Shown: piece after piece, positions 1-8,336 of the stretch
Position numbering within the stretch: position 1 is the first letter of the stretch
Layout: every line of letters begins with the position of its first letter
Assembly: GCA_023437225.1 (NCBI GenBank)
Contig: JAEZGS010000017.1
Span: 62,001 to 126,000, forward strand
DNA: 64,000 nt
Direction of reading: 5' to 3'
Origin: Bacteroidota bacterium
GTDB lineage: Bacteria > Bacteroidota > Bacteroidia > Chitinophagales > Chitinophagaceae
Position numbers and translations under genes: made by a program
The notes under the pieces: model-generated
Seen by the model: only the letters and a program-made list of their open reading frames with translations
What the model was told of the DNA's origin: nothing
Database searches by the model: none

Positions 1-612
1 TTCAATGTTTTGTGTATAGATCGGGAGATGGAAGTCGTGAAGCTTACTCAGCAGCCGGATCATATCCATTTTCTCCTTGCGTGTCAAATCACCGGAAACA
101 ATCTCTGTTGCCTGGCGAACCTTCACCAATAGATTGTCAAGGGTTTCCAGTCCGGTGGGAGTTATGTTCAATACCTTACTCCGCTTATCAACATCCGAGT
201 CGCTTTGCTTCACCCAGCCTTTGGAAATAAGTCGATTTATAATTTGAATCCCCGCAGGCTTTTCGTGCACATTCTTTTTAATCAGATCTATCTTGGTAAT
301 GGATGGATTAAATTTCAAGGTTATCAGGTAGATCACTTCATCCGGAGTTGAAAACTCTGAACCGAGGAGCGCTGCTTTGAAGTAATTTTTACCGAATCGA
401 TTCATGTGAACGATGCTCGTGGCTATCATGCTTTCAGCTGTTCTCCCGTTATCTTTTCCTTCCCATTTAGGTTCGCTGGAGTTTTCGTCAGTTTTATGGT
501 TGTCAACAATCCACCGCTTAAAACCGGCAAGGTCATGCGGGTAATCGTCCGCAGCTGAATTTTCAAACTCGCTACAGAGATCGATGATGTCTTTTAAAAA
601 ATCTACGTTCAT
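1..612 (-). CDS. MarR-family winged-helix transcriptional regulator (3' end off window)
   Basis: The reading frame is open from an ATG at 612 (minus strand) to base 1 with no stop, so 204 N-terminal residues are visible and the C-terminus lies outside the window. After about 90 variable residues comes a helix-turn-helix region with a wing carrying the DVDKRSKVLNITPTG signature (about residues 143-157), typical of MarR proteins, followed by a dimerisation helix (LETLDNLLVKV). MarR proteins are cytoplasmic dimers that usually repress a divergent neighbour and respond to small ligands. The gene is divergent from the oxidoreductase at 811, with about 200 bp between them, so that gene is its likeliest target. 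The family call is firm; the ligand is unknown. Confidence 0.85.
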   Translation of the reverse strand, partial: MNVDFLKDIIDLCSEFENSAADDYPHDLAGFKRWIVDNHKTDENSSEPKWEGKDNGRTAESMIATSIVHMNRFGKNYFKAALLGSEFSTPDEVIYLITLKFNPSITKIDLIKKNVHEKPAGIQIINRLISKGWVKQSDSDVDKRSKVLNITPTGLETLDNLLVKVRQATEIVSGDLTRKEKMDMIRLLSKLHDFHLPIYTQNIE

Positions 613-668
613 ATTTACATGTTTATGGTATAAAACTAAACCAAAAAACGTTATGAAAATCTAAAAAT

Positions 669-699
669 CCACAAATTTTAGGGAAACCGGCCACAAATT
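669..699. promoter_or_regulatory. Direct repeat CCACAAATT x2 in a divergent intergenic region
   Basis: The 9-mer CCACAAATT occurs at 669-677 and again at 691-699, a 22 bp period or about two helical turns, in the AT-rich spacer between the MarR gene and the oxidoreductase. Same-face spacing between divergent genes suits a regulator site. MarR operators are usually palindromes rather than direct repeats, so the assignment is tentative. No clear promoter consensus was found here. Confidence 0.25.
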
Positions 700-810
700 G
701 GTGTAGATTTATACATTTTTTGGTGCTTTATCTTTATTCAGACGCTTGAGCCTCTGAATCTTACGGACCCAAAAAGTCGTTTTCCAACCATATGTGCTTA
801 ATTTGTTTTA

Positions 811-1839
811 ATGACCGAACGCATTGTATACCGCATGCCCCGAACCGGGTCCATTCGCACGTTAAAACAGCATACTGAGAAAATGGATCATCCTCATGCA
901 GGGGAGGTAACTGTAAAAGTGAAAGCAATCGGACTGAACTTCGCAGATATATTTTCGATGCAGGGTTTATACCCGGCAACACCCCCGGGGCCGTTGATAC
1001 CCGGACTTGAATTCTCAGGAGAAATTGTTGCGGTCGCTGACGGTGTCACCAACTTAAAAATTGGAGATCGGGTGATGGGCGCCACAAAATTCGGTGGTTA
1101 CGTAACCCACATAAATATCGATCATCGTTATGTGATCGCTCTGCCTGCAGAATGGACTTTCGAACAAGGCGCTGGCTTCCTGGTTCAGGGCCTTACCGCA
1201 TACTACGCATTGACGAAGTTGGGCGACCTGCAACCGAACATGACGGTACTTATTCATAGTGCAGCCGGAGGGGTAGGCATCATGGCTAACCGGATCTGCA
1301 AAAAAATGAATGCTTACACGATCGGCACCGTAGGAAATAAAAAAAAGGTTGCGTTCTTAACCGAGGAAGAAGGTTACGATGACGTCATAGTGCGAGGTGA
1401 TAACTTTTATCATCAATTGAAAAGCGCACTTGCAGATCGACCTCTTAACCTTATCATGGAGTGTATCGGTGGCAAAACGCTCATGGATGGATGGAGATTA
1501 ATGGCGCCGATGGGAAGGATGGTGGTTTACGGGAGCGCAAGTTTTACACCACACGGTGATAAACCGAATTACTTAAGTCTCGGCCTCAAATATCTCAAAC
1601 GCCCCAAAATAGATCCGTTGCGACTTCCCTCTCAAAACAAATCGCTTATGGGTTTCAATCTGATCTATCTATATGAACGAACCGAATTAATGCTTTCCAT
1701 GCTCGGTGAATTACAGGATCTTCACTTAAGACCCCAACACGTGGGGCAGGTTTTCTCATTTAATGACATGCATGAAGCAATCCATGCGTTTCAACAAGGT
1801 GGCACGATGGGTAAAGTCGTTGTGGTAACGGATAAATGA
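811..1839 (+). CDS. Zinc-independent medium-chain dehydrogenase/reductase (VAT-1/quinone oxidoreductase-like)
   Basis: A 342-residue cytosolic MDR-superfamily NAD(P)H oxidoreductase. The N-terminal GroES-like domain carries the AIGLNFADIFSMQGLYP stretch and the PGLEFSGEI signature. The Rossmann half carries the glycine-rich HSAAGGVG loop near residues 150-157. The zinc-ligand pattern of alcohol dehydrogenases is absent, which places it with the quinone oxidoreductase/VAT-1 branch; these reduce quinones or enones with NADPH. Length is normal and the C-terminal GTMGKVVVV motif is intact. It is divergent from the MarR regulator. The acyltransferase ORF follows at once, but that gene seems to have its own promoter. 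The substrate cannot be read from sequence. Confidence 0.88.
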   Translation: MTERIVYRMPRTGSIRTLKQHTEKMDHPHAGEVTVKVKAIGLNFADIFSMQGLYPATPPGPLIPGLEFSGEIVAVADGVTNLKIGDRVMGATKFGGYVTHINIDHRYVIALPAEWTFEQGAGFLVQGLTAYYALTKLGDLQPNMTVLIHSAAGGVGIMANRICKKMNAYTIGTVGNKKKVAFLTEEEGYDDVIVRGDNFYHQLKSALADRPLNLIMECIGGKTLMDGWRLMAPMGRMVVYGSASFTPHGDKPNYLSLGLKYLKRPKIDPLRLPSQNKSLMGFNLIYLYERTELMLSMLGELQDLHLRPQHVGQVFSFNDMHEAIHAFQQGGTMGKVVVVTDK

Positions 1840-1866
1840 GAGGTGACATATCATACTCATCCGGCT

Positions 1867-1874
1867 TACATTTG
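1867..1874 (+). promoter_or_regulatory. Candidate -7 element (TACATTTG) for the acyltransferase gene
   Basis: TACATTTG matches the Bacteroidota TAnnTTTG -7 consensus exactly and lies 21 bp before the ATG at 1896. It lies inside the longer reading frame that would begin at 1836, which argues for the downstream start. No good -33 element is visible. Confidence 0.45.
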
Positions 1875-1895
1875 ACTTTCAATAAGAGTACTCTG

Positions 1896-2984
1896 ATGAA
1901 TACAAATACGAATGTCGCACTGGTCAGGAAGCAGCACTTTGAGATATTAGATGGATTACGTGGCATCGCGGCCTTTGCCATCGTAGTGTTTCACTTCATG
2001 GAATGGATTTATCCCAATCCAAGTGAAAATTTTATCGGTCATGGATTTCTTGCGGTAGACTTTTTCTTCTGCCTGTCCGGATTTGTGATCGCCTATGCCT
2101 ATGACGATCGCATTGCTAAAATGGGGACCGTGGAATTTTTCAAATCGCGTCTTATCCGCCTGCATCCACTGGTTATCCTCGGAGCTGTACTTGGTTTAAT
2201 AGGATTTTTATGGGATCCCTTCTCAGACGCCTCTTCAACATATAGTTTTTCGCGCATTGCCTGGCTCTTTATCTGTTCCCTGTTGCTTATTCCGATGCCA
2301 ACAATGGAAGATCGATTCTTTAATAATTTCGGTTTGAATGCGCCGGCCTGGTCATTGTTTTGGGAATATGTTGCGAATATCTTTTATGCATTTGTTTTGT
2401 ACAGATTGAATAAACGCGTTCTAATTGTTGTGCTCATTGTTTCCGCAGGGTTGTTGTTATACATTGCACAGCTGCGTGGGAACCTGCTGGGTGGATGGTC
2501 GCGCGATAATTTTTGGGAGGGAGGTGTTCGGATCGCGTATTCATTCACTGCGGGCTTATTGATATTCAGATACAGACTCATCATTAAAAACAGGCTGGGT
2601 TTTGGAATATTGACCATTCTGCTTTCCTGCGCATTTCTCATGCCTTATTTTTCGCTGAACTGGCTCGTAGAAGCATTGATCGTGATGCTTTATTTTCCAC
2701 TGATTGTTGCGCTGGGAGCGGGTTCTGTGTTATCCGTAAATATGAGGCCGATTTGCAAATTTTCCGGCGACATTTCATACCCCATGTACATGACACATTA
2801 TTGGATCATATGGATATTTGGTAATTATCTTACTATGTACAAACCGGCAGGATTTAATCTGGCACTAATAGTGGTAGCGGGCACCTTAGTGATACTAGTA
2901 GTAGCATACCTGGCTATGCGCCTATTCGATATTCCGGTTCGGCGATATCTTACGGCGCGGAGAAAGGTCAGCCTTCAACAGTAA
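1896..2984 (+). CDS. Acyltransferase 3 family integral membrane protein (OafA/YrhL-like)
   Basis: A 362-residue polytopic inner-membrane protein that would transfer an acyl group, often acetyl, to a sugar or surface glycan. It begins with the family's opening motif FEILDGLRGIAAFAIVVFH, includes the conserved His after helix 1 and the GHGFLAVDFFFCLSGFVIAY segment (FxLSGF), followed by RLIRLHP. About ten hydrophobic helices follow. An in-frame ATG at 1836 overlaps the previous stop, but it would add 20 residues unlike the family, and a -7-like element lies inside that extension, so I prefer 1896. The substrate is unknown; the gene is followed by a sugar permease. Confidence 0.85.
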   Translation: MNTNTNVALVRKQHFEILDGLRGIAAFAIVVFHFMEWIYPNPSENFIGHGFLAVDFFFCLSGFVIAYAYDDRIAKMGTVEFFKSRLIRLHPLVILGAVLGLIGFLWDPFSDASSTYSFSRIAWLFICSLLLIPMPTMEDRFFNNFGLNAPAWSLFWEYVANIFYAFVLYRLNKRVLIVVLIVSAGLLLYIAQLRGNLLGGWSRDNFWEGGVRIAYSFTAGLLIFRYRLIIKNRLGFGILTILLSCAFLMPYFSLNWLVEALIVMLYFPLIVALGAGSVLSVNMRPICKFSGDISYPMYMTHYWIIWIFGNYLTMYKPAGFNLALIVVAGTLVILVVAYLAMRLFDIPVRRYLTARRKVSLQQ

Positions 2985-3015
2985 CATTGCTTAACTTGTT
3001 GACGAACGCCAGTAA

Positions 3016-3028
3016 ACTAACGCTTAAA
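3016..3028 (+). promoter_or_regulatory. Leader motif ACTAACGCTTAAA shared with the beta-galactosidase gene
   Basis: The 13-mer lies 8 bp before the sugar-porter ATG. The same 13-mer sits at 10021-10033, 8 bp before the beta-galactosidase ATG, and both copies are preceded by GTAA with a one-base indel. Equal spacing to two start codons of carbohydrate genes is suggestive, but a 13-mer can repeat by chance in 64 kb. Confidence 0.25.
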
Positions 3029-3036
3029 AGAAAATT

Positions 3037-4431
3037 ATGCAGGTGGATCTCAAACCGCAGCCGCACGCTGCTTCGATAAATAATCATTCATCAAGGTATC
3101 TTGTTCAAATTTCAATCACTGCGGCGCTTGCCGGTTTTATTTTTGGATTTGACACCGTAGTAATCTCTGGCGCAAATCTTCCTATTAAAGAACTTTGGAA
3201 CACATCACCATTGTTTCACGGATTCTTCATTATGTCAATGGCTTTATGGGGAACCGTAATAGGTGCCATCTTTGGTGGCATCCCAACAGAAAAGTTTGGA
3301 CGTAAAACCGTGTTGATTTGGATTGGAATATTATTTACACTTTCGGCCATAGGTACTGCGCTGGCACCAGATCCTTACAGCTTCTCCTTCTTCCGATTCC
3401 TGGGAGGCTTGGGCATCGGTGTTTCGTCCGTTGCGGCACCCACTTATATCTCAGAAATTTCAACGCCTTCAACCCGCGGAAGACTCGTTGCGCTGTACCA
3501 GTTCAACATTGTTTTCGGAATACTGATCGCATTTTTATCCAACTATGCTCTCGAAGGCTTTGGTGGTGATAACGATTGGCGCTATATGCTTGGCGTGATG
3601 GCAATCCCATCACTCATATATTCGTTGCTTGTATTCGCCATTCCGGAAAGTCCGCGTTGGCTGATCGCCAAAAAGAATGACCTATCAGCAGCGGCGCGGA
3701 TCATGACACGCCTGGGAATCCGTAACACCGATGCTGAGATCGCAACAATCGTTGAAGGAAATAAAAGGGAGTCTGCCGGTAGCGAGAAATCAGGGATCCT
3801 GGATAACAAATACCGAAACGTGCTGTGGCTTGCATTTATGATCGCTTTCTTCAACCAGGTATCCGGCATCAATTTCATTCTTTATTATGCTCCGGAGATA
3901 CTTGAAAGGGCAGGACTTGCCGCGAAAGAATCTTTGTTCAATTCAATAGCGATTGGGGGAACAAATCTTGTCTTTACGTTCGTGGGTCTATATCTTATCG
4001 ACAGACTTGGTAGAAAGACACTAATGATAATTGGTTCCTTTGGCTACATCATCAGCCTGGCCGCAGTTGCATGGTGCTTCTATAACTCTGCAGGTCCAAC
4101 AACATTACTCATCTTCCTTATGATGTTCATAGCTTCTCATGCTATAGGGCAGGGAGCGGTGATTTGGGTTTTTATTTCTGAAATTTTTCCGAATAAAGTA
4201 CGCGCCATCGGTCAATCGATCGGTGCGAGTACACATTGGGTATTTGCTGCTTTAATCACTTTGATAACACCCGTATTTCTTGATGCGGATGAAGGAATAT
4301 TCAAAGACAATCCCTGGCCAATTTTCTTATTCTTTGCTTTCATGATGGTACTTCAACTCTTCTGGGTGTTAACAAAAATGCCGGAAACAAAAGGCGTGAG
4401 CCTCGAAGACCTGGAGCGAAAGCTAACGTAG
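3037..4431 (+). CDS. Sugar porter family MFS transporter
   Basis: A 464-residue inner-membrane proton:sugar symporter of the XylE/GalP type with 12 predicted helices. Signatures in order: AGFIFGFDTVVISGA in helix 1, GRKTVLIW after helix 2, the GIGVSSVAAPTYISEISP-like region (here ..EISTPSTRGRL), PESPRWL closing the first half, the QVSGIN motif opening the second half (helix 7), DRLGRKTL, and the PETKG motif at the C-terminus. All hallmarks are intact. It lies upstream of a large glycoside hydrolase region, so it probably imports a released monosaccharide such as xylose, galactose, glucose or fucose. It converges with the GH2 gene with only 10 bp between stops and no clear terminator. Confidence 0.93.
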   Translation: MQVDLKPQPHAASINNHSSRYLVQISITAALAGFIFGFDTVVISGANLPIKELWNTSPLFHGFFIMSMALWGTVIGAIFGGIPTEKFGRKTVLIWIGILFTLSAIGTALAPDPYSFSFFRFLGGLGIGVSSVAAPTYISEISTPSTRGRLVALYQFNIVFGILIAFLSNYALEGFGGDNDWRYMLGVMAIPSLIYSLLVFAIPESPRWLIAKKNDLSAAARIMTRLGIRNTDAEIATIVEGNKRESAGSEKSGILDNKYRNVLWLAFMIAFFNQVSGINFILYYAPEILERAGLAAKESLFNSIAIGGTNLVFTFVGLYLIDRLGRKTLMIIGSFGYIISLAAVAWCFYNSAGPTTLLIFLMMFIASHAIGQGAVIWVFISEIFPNKVRAIGQSIGASTHWVFAALITLITPVFLDADEGIFKDNPWPIFLFFAFMMVLQLFWVLTKMPETKGVSLEDLERKLT

Positions 4432-4441
4432 CTGAAGCCAC

Positions 4442-7057
4442 TTATTCTACACTGTTCCATCCTTCGATCTTTACAACGCCCGATTTAAAACCGGGTTGTT
4501 CAACCGTTATTCTTTTGCTTTCACCAGGAAGCAGGCTGAAATAATTATCGCTGTAGAACGTGGGAAGCAAGCGTTTACCCGATTCTTCATCAACTAATGA
4601 AACGCGATTGAAAAAAGAAATTGGATTGTGTAGAGAATTTGAAATAGTCACCTCGAGCACGTCAGCTTTTATACGTTTAGTTTTTACCGACAGACGGGCG
4701 GGTTTCATCTTTTGTAAAGCAGTGAAATTTCCCGTGCTGTCTGCAAGCCAGTAAAGATTCTCACTCAGCGGCCTTTTATTTTCATCGGTAATTTTTAGAT
4801 GCAAAAACGCCTTCTGTTCCGTACCGCTATTCAACAATATTTCTTTAATATCCGCAACGTCTTGCACTGAACCTGCCGCTATGGTCGATGATCCTCGTGC
4901 AGTTTGCTGTTTCCTGCCATCCACGTTTAAAACAGCGATGTGATACGTGAGCTTTTTCGAATCAAACAGGTGATTGCTTATCATCACTTTTGAGCGAACC
5001 GGATCGTACATGATGTGTACTTTTTCACCGGCTTTGTTGAGCCCATATAAAGCTCCATTGGGATCAAGATGATAATCGTACATTTCACCGCGAAGTGCGG
5101 TCCAGGGGTTTTGTGTTTTCCAGATGATGACTCCGGTATACCAGTTCCACATGTGCGAACTAAAGCCTTCTATAAGTGCACGATACTGATCATAATTAAC
5201 CAGTTGGGCCTTCCGCGCAAAGTCGCGCGTATCCTTAGGCTCACCGTATTTGCTTATGTGTTCATTGTAACCGATGTATTTATGATACTTCCATACTGAA
5301 TCAACGTTCTCTTTTGTTGGGAAGACCTCGAGATTTTCTTTAGGGATAAATCTTTCCAGCGATTCGTATTCACCAACACCAACCGATCCTATCTCTGAAT
5401 TGAAGGGCCATGTCCGGAAACCCCAGAATGTTTTTATATCCTGAATGGTGTATGGCCCGTCGCCATTGCCTCCCAGAGTATTGAGCGACATGCTGTCAGA
5501 ATTTGAATAATCAAAAAAATATCTTGTCGTATCGTAATGGGGCAGAATAGAGTCACGAATCGCAGCTAGAATGTCATCAGGTGGTGTGATCTCGTTACCA
5601 CCGCAATAGATCGCCAGCGATGCATGATTGCGGATCATCTTTATCTGATCAATCAGAGAGCTAACAACAAGTGAATGATCGTCGGGGTATTTTCTTCTTG
5701 TCTGCTGGTCCTCCGCTTTTTTAGGATCCTTCCATCTTCCGTTACAATCCCCGGAGAACCAGAAATCCTGGAACACAAGCATCCCATATTTGTCACACGC
5801 TTCATAAAATTCAGGTCGCTCTGTCAATGCACCTCCCCAGATGCGAATAAGATTGAGGTTCATATCCCGGTGAAAACGCACTTCTGCGTCATACCGTTCT
5901 TTGCTGAATCGCAGCATCGCATCCGATATGATCCAGTTTCCACCCGTTATAAAGATTGGCTGGCCATTGACATGTATCGCGCGACTTTTGCTGGTGCTGT
6001 TCCAACTAGTCTGGATCTCACGAACACCAATTTTCAGATCTTCCTTATCGAGTATGATTCCTGTATTTCCAACGAACTCCACTTTGATATCGTACAGATG
6101 CTGAGTACCGTATCCATTCGGCCACCACAGCTTCGGTTGTTCGAGTGTATAATCGGGCAACATGATCTTAGAAATACTCTTGGCCGGCAGATTAACTTTC
6201 GCCTGCACCGTTTTTCCCGCAATAATATATCGCAATGTGCCTGAAACAGGCGTCGGTAGGGCGTTTTCAACCTCTGCGGTCATTTTGATAATTGCGGGTG
6301 CCTGCTTGCCCCCCGCAATGCGTTTGCCTGGAACATTGGTTACAAAGTGCACGTTTGCCACATCTATTTTTCTTGTTTTTTCGATGAACACCTTGTCCCA
6401 AATTCCGGTGTTTCTATCGCGTACCGGTTGGATCCAATCCCATCCTGCTACATATTGATGCGTCAAATTCTTTGCAATGCGACCGTCACCACCCTGGCCG
6501 CCATTCGGATTACCAACTGGATCCGGTGGATAAACAAGCACCGCCAATCTATTGGAGCCGTTCTTCTTCAACAACGATGTGATGTTGTACTTCCTTCTCA
6601 TGAACATTCCTTTTGCCGTACTGTCATTGAGTTTCTGACCATTCAGGTAGGCATCGAATGCATAGTTGACGCCTCTGAACAATAGCCAGGCCTGTTCATC
6701 TTCCGAGGTAATTTCTTTGAAGTCACGCACGAACCAGTAAGTATAATGTTCCCTGCCGGTACTGTATATGTCAGGAATCAATTCATTATTCATTCCAAAG
6801 AAGGGATCAGGAATCTTTTTATTGTTCAGGAGCGTTGTCAACACAGTGCCGGGTACTGTTGCAGTCAACCAATCAGAAAGGGCAAAAGTTGGCATGGAAA
6901 TATCTTCTCCGCTTGCCTTTAACTCGCTTGATGGCTTGCATTTCCATTCGCTATTTAATTCATAACGAAGTTGAGATAGGCACCAGGACGAGGTTAGCAA
7001 CATTCCGATGAGAAAACAAATGACTTTGTTTGTGAAACGAACGGCTCCGTCATTCAT
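4442..7057 (-). CDS. GH2 beta-mannosidase-type glycoside hydrolase (endo-beta-mannosidase-like)
   Basis: An 871-residue secreted or periplasmic enzyme with a signal peptide (residues about 11-28, cleaved near WCLSQ). Order: sugar-binding jelly roll (to about 225), immunoglobulin-like domain (to about 345), TIM barrel, then C-terminal beta-sandwich domains. The acid/base is Glu489 in CGGNEITPP, and the nucleophile is probably Glu555 in PFNSEIG. The GGNE-x-x-PP form is closer to mannosylglycoprotein endo-beta-mannosidase and beta-mannosidase than to LacZ; exo-beta-glucosaminidase (CsxA branch) is the main alternative. It is transcribed away from the main plus-strand hydrolase cluster. Confidence 0.87.
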   Translation of the reverse strand: MNDGAVRFTNKVICFLIGMLLTSSWCLSQLRYELNSEWKCKPSSELKASGEDISMPTFALSDWLTATVPGTVLTTLLNNKKIPDPFFGMNNELIPDIYSTGREHYTYWFVRDFKEITSEDEQAWLLFRGVNYAFDAYLNGQKLNDSTAKGMFMRRKYNITSLLKKNGSNRLAVLVYPPDPVGNPNGGQGGDGRIAKNLTHQYVAGWDWIQPVRDRNTGIWDKVFIEKTRKIDVANVHFVTNVPGKRIAGGKQAPAIIKMTAEVENALPTPVSGTLRYIIAGKTVQAKVNLPAKSISKIMLPDYTLEQPKLWWPNGYGTQHLYDIKVEFVGNTGIILDKEDLKIGVREIQTSWNSTSKSRAIHVNGQPIFITGGNWIISDAMLRFSKERYDAEVRFHRDMNLNLIRIWGGALTERPEFYEACDKYGMLVFQDFWFSGDCNGRWKDPKKAEDQQTRRKYPDDHSLVVSSLIDQIKMIRNHASLAIYCGGNEITPPDDILAAIRDSILPHYDTTRYFFDYSNSDSMSLNTLGGNGDGPYTIQDIKTFWGFRTWPFNSEIGSVGVGEYESLERFIPKENLEVFPTKENVDSVWKYHKYIGYNEHISKYGEPKDTRDFARKAQLVNYDQYRALIEGFSSHMWNWYTGVIIWKTQNPWTALRGEMYDYHLDPNGALYGLNKAGEKVHIMYDPVRSKVMISNHLFDSKKLTYHIAVLNVDGRKQQTARGSSTIAAGSVQDVADIKEILLNSGTEQKAFLHLKITDENKRPLSENLYWLADSTGNFTALQKMKPARLSVKTKRIKADVLEVTISNSLHNPISFFNRVSLVDEESGKRLLPTFYSDNYFSLLPGESKRITVEQPGFKSGVVKIEGWNSVE

Positions 7058-7218
7058 ACCTAATTACTTCTTTGATGAGAAGCGGTAAATATACGAGTTA
7101 GCCCATGCTTTGCGATTACGCCCATATGACGAAAAATGTGTAATCTACTGACCTAAATCACCTGTGGAGGCAAATCGAGTAGCTAATTTGAACTATAAAT
7201 CTGAAGGGAATAATAATC

Positions 7219-7578
7219 ATGTTAAAGACTCATCCTTATATTGGAGCAAAGATTGAAGAAATGTCGCCAGCGGGCCTGGTGCAGATGGCTCGAAACGCAT
7301 TGAATGAAGATCAATACGGGGACTGCATTTATTTTTCCTATAGAGTATTCATGTCCGTTGCAACAGCCTTTCTAAAATCCCAACGTATAAAGGCTGACTC
7401 CGACGAAGATATGCTTCAGTTGTTTGCGCTTCATTATACAGACTCAATGGGAGTAGCCTCTTATTCATCATTACCCGCGATGGTTTATGAGATTCATGAA
7501 CGTCCCGGTACGCGAGACTTCGCACGATCTTACTTTAATCGATGCGAACAATTTTATATTGATATCACAACCGCATAA
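7219..7578 (+). CDS. Small all-helical protein of unknown function, HEPN-like in pattern
   Basis: 119 residues, no signal peptide or membrane segment, preceded by a purine-rich GAAGGGAATAATAATC leader. The repeated helical pattern (LVQMARNALNEDQYGDCIYFSYRVF) resembles HEPN-domain proteins, which pack four or five helices and often pair with nucleotidyltransferases. The R-x4-6-H RNase motif of toxic HEPN proteins is not visible and no nucleotidyltransferase is next to it. It stands alone between two minus-strand genes and ends at a bidirectional terminator. HEPN membership is only a resemblance by eye. Confidence 0.6.
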   Translation: MLKTHPYIGAKIEEMSPAGLVQMARNALNEDQYGDCIYFSYRVFMSVATAFLKSQRIKADSDEDMLQLFALHYTDSMGVASYSSLPAMVYEIHERPGTRDFARSYFNRCEQFYIDITTA

Positions 7579-7596
7579 CGCTTGCTGTCCTGAATA

Positions 7597-7628
7597 AAAA
7601 AAGCCTTTCGGTTAAGAAAGGCTTTTTT
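7597..7628. terminator. Bidirectional intrinsic terminator
   Basis: A perfect 13 bp inverted repeat (AAAAAAGCCTTTC / GAAAGGCTTTTTT) with a 6-nt loop. Its flanking A and T runs make it a terminator in both directions, between the convergent helical-protein gene and the secreted-protein gene. Confidence 0.93.
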
Positions 7629-7649
7629 GCTTTAAAGGCGATTATTTTC

Positions 7650-8240
7650 CTATGGTTTTGTTTGTTTGCCGATAAGCTGACCTACTTCTTTTCCTGATTT
7701 AGCATATGCTTCCTGCAAGCGAAGACCAGAATCAAAATCGAAGCCCATAACGTCACGACCGGGAGCCTTAACAACTGTGAGCTTTGCGATAACATTTGAA
7801 GGGTTTGCGGTTTCCACGATCATCACCTCTCCGTCGATCCGTGCGGGAGCGCGCATTACGCCTACATTCCAGCCCGGTTCAGTGCGGGTGGTATGAAAGA
7901 CCAGCGTATACTTTGAATCCGCTGATGATGTATTTACGCCCGCATGTTTTTCGAACAGTTCGTTGAATTGCGGCTGGAAGCGATTCGTTCTATCAGCTAC
8001 CCATGCTTTCTCCCAGGTATCACCACGTCCTGGTTCTTTGCTGTTGTACTCGTCTTTTTTCTTTTGGATGTACTGTTCTTCAGTGAGGTCTTTACCCACG
8101 ATCATGTTGTCGTAAGTAAATGTCGTCTTGATCGATGTCTGTCCTTTTAAAGGTTCAAGGCTTCCCTGCACAAGTTTTACTTTTTGTGCGAAGAGGGTTG
8201 TACTGGCCATCATAAGACAGCCAAATAAAATCTTTTTCAT
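7650..8240 (-). CDS. Secreted protein of unknown function
   Basis: With the start at the ATG whose first base is 8240, the product is 196 residues and begins with a good signal peptide (MKKILFGCLMMASTTLFAQ). A longer frame adds 19 residues that would bury this signal, so I reject it. The mature part is mixed alpha/beta, ends with the conserved-looking GFDFDSGLRLQEAYAKSG, and has no catalytic motif I recognise. It is likely periplasmic. It follows the Nudix-GH10 gene on the same strand after about 96 bp, so co-transcription is possible. Function unknown. Confidence 0.75.
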   Translation of the reverse strand: MKKILFGCLMMASTTLFAQKVKLVQGSLEPLKGQTSIKTTFTYDNMIVGKDLTEEQYIQKKKDEYNSKEPGRGDTWEKAWVADRTNRFQPQFNELFEKHAGVNTSSADSKYTLVFHTTRTEPGWNVGVMRAPARIDGEVMIVETANPSNVIAKLTVVKAPGRDVMGFDFDSGLRLQEAYAKSGKEVGQLIGKQTKP

Positions 8241-8336
8241 TAGGTTTAAGTTGGTTTGATGATGGGCAAATAAAGTAATAAAAAAACGATTTGACAATAC
8301 CGGGGCGCGCCGTTCGTGTAAAAGTTACACCAGTCA

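Noticed and set aside
1836..1895. Upstream ATG of the acyltransferase reading frame.
   Set aside because: The extra 20 residues are unlike the family and a -7 element lies inside; the 1896 start fits better.
4561..6964. Several open frames on the plus strand across the GH2 gene.
   Set aside because: They are antisense shadows of the 871-residue GH2 enzyme and lack family features or ribosome-binding signals.
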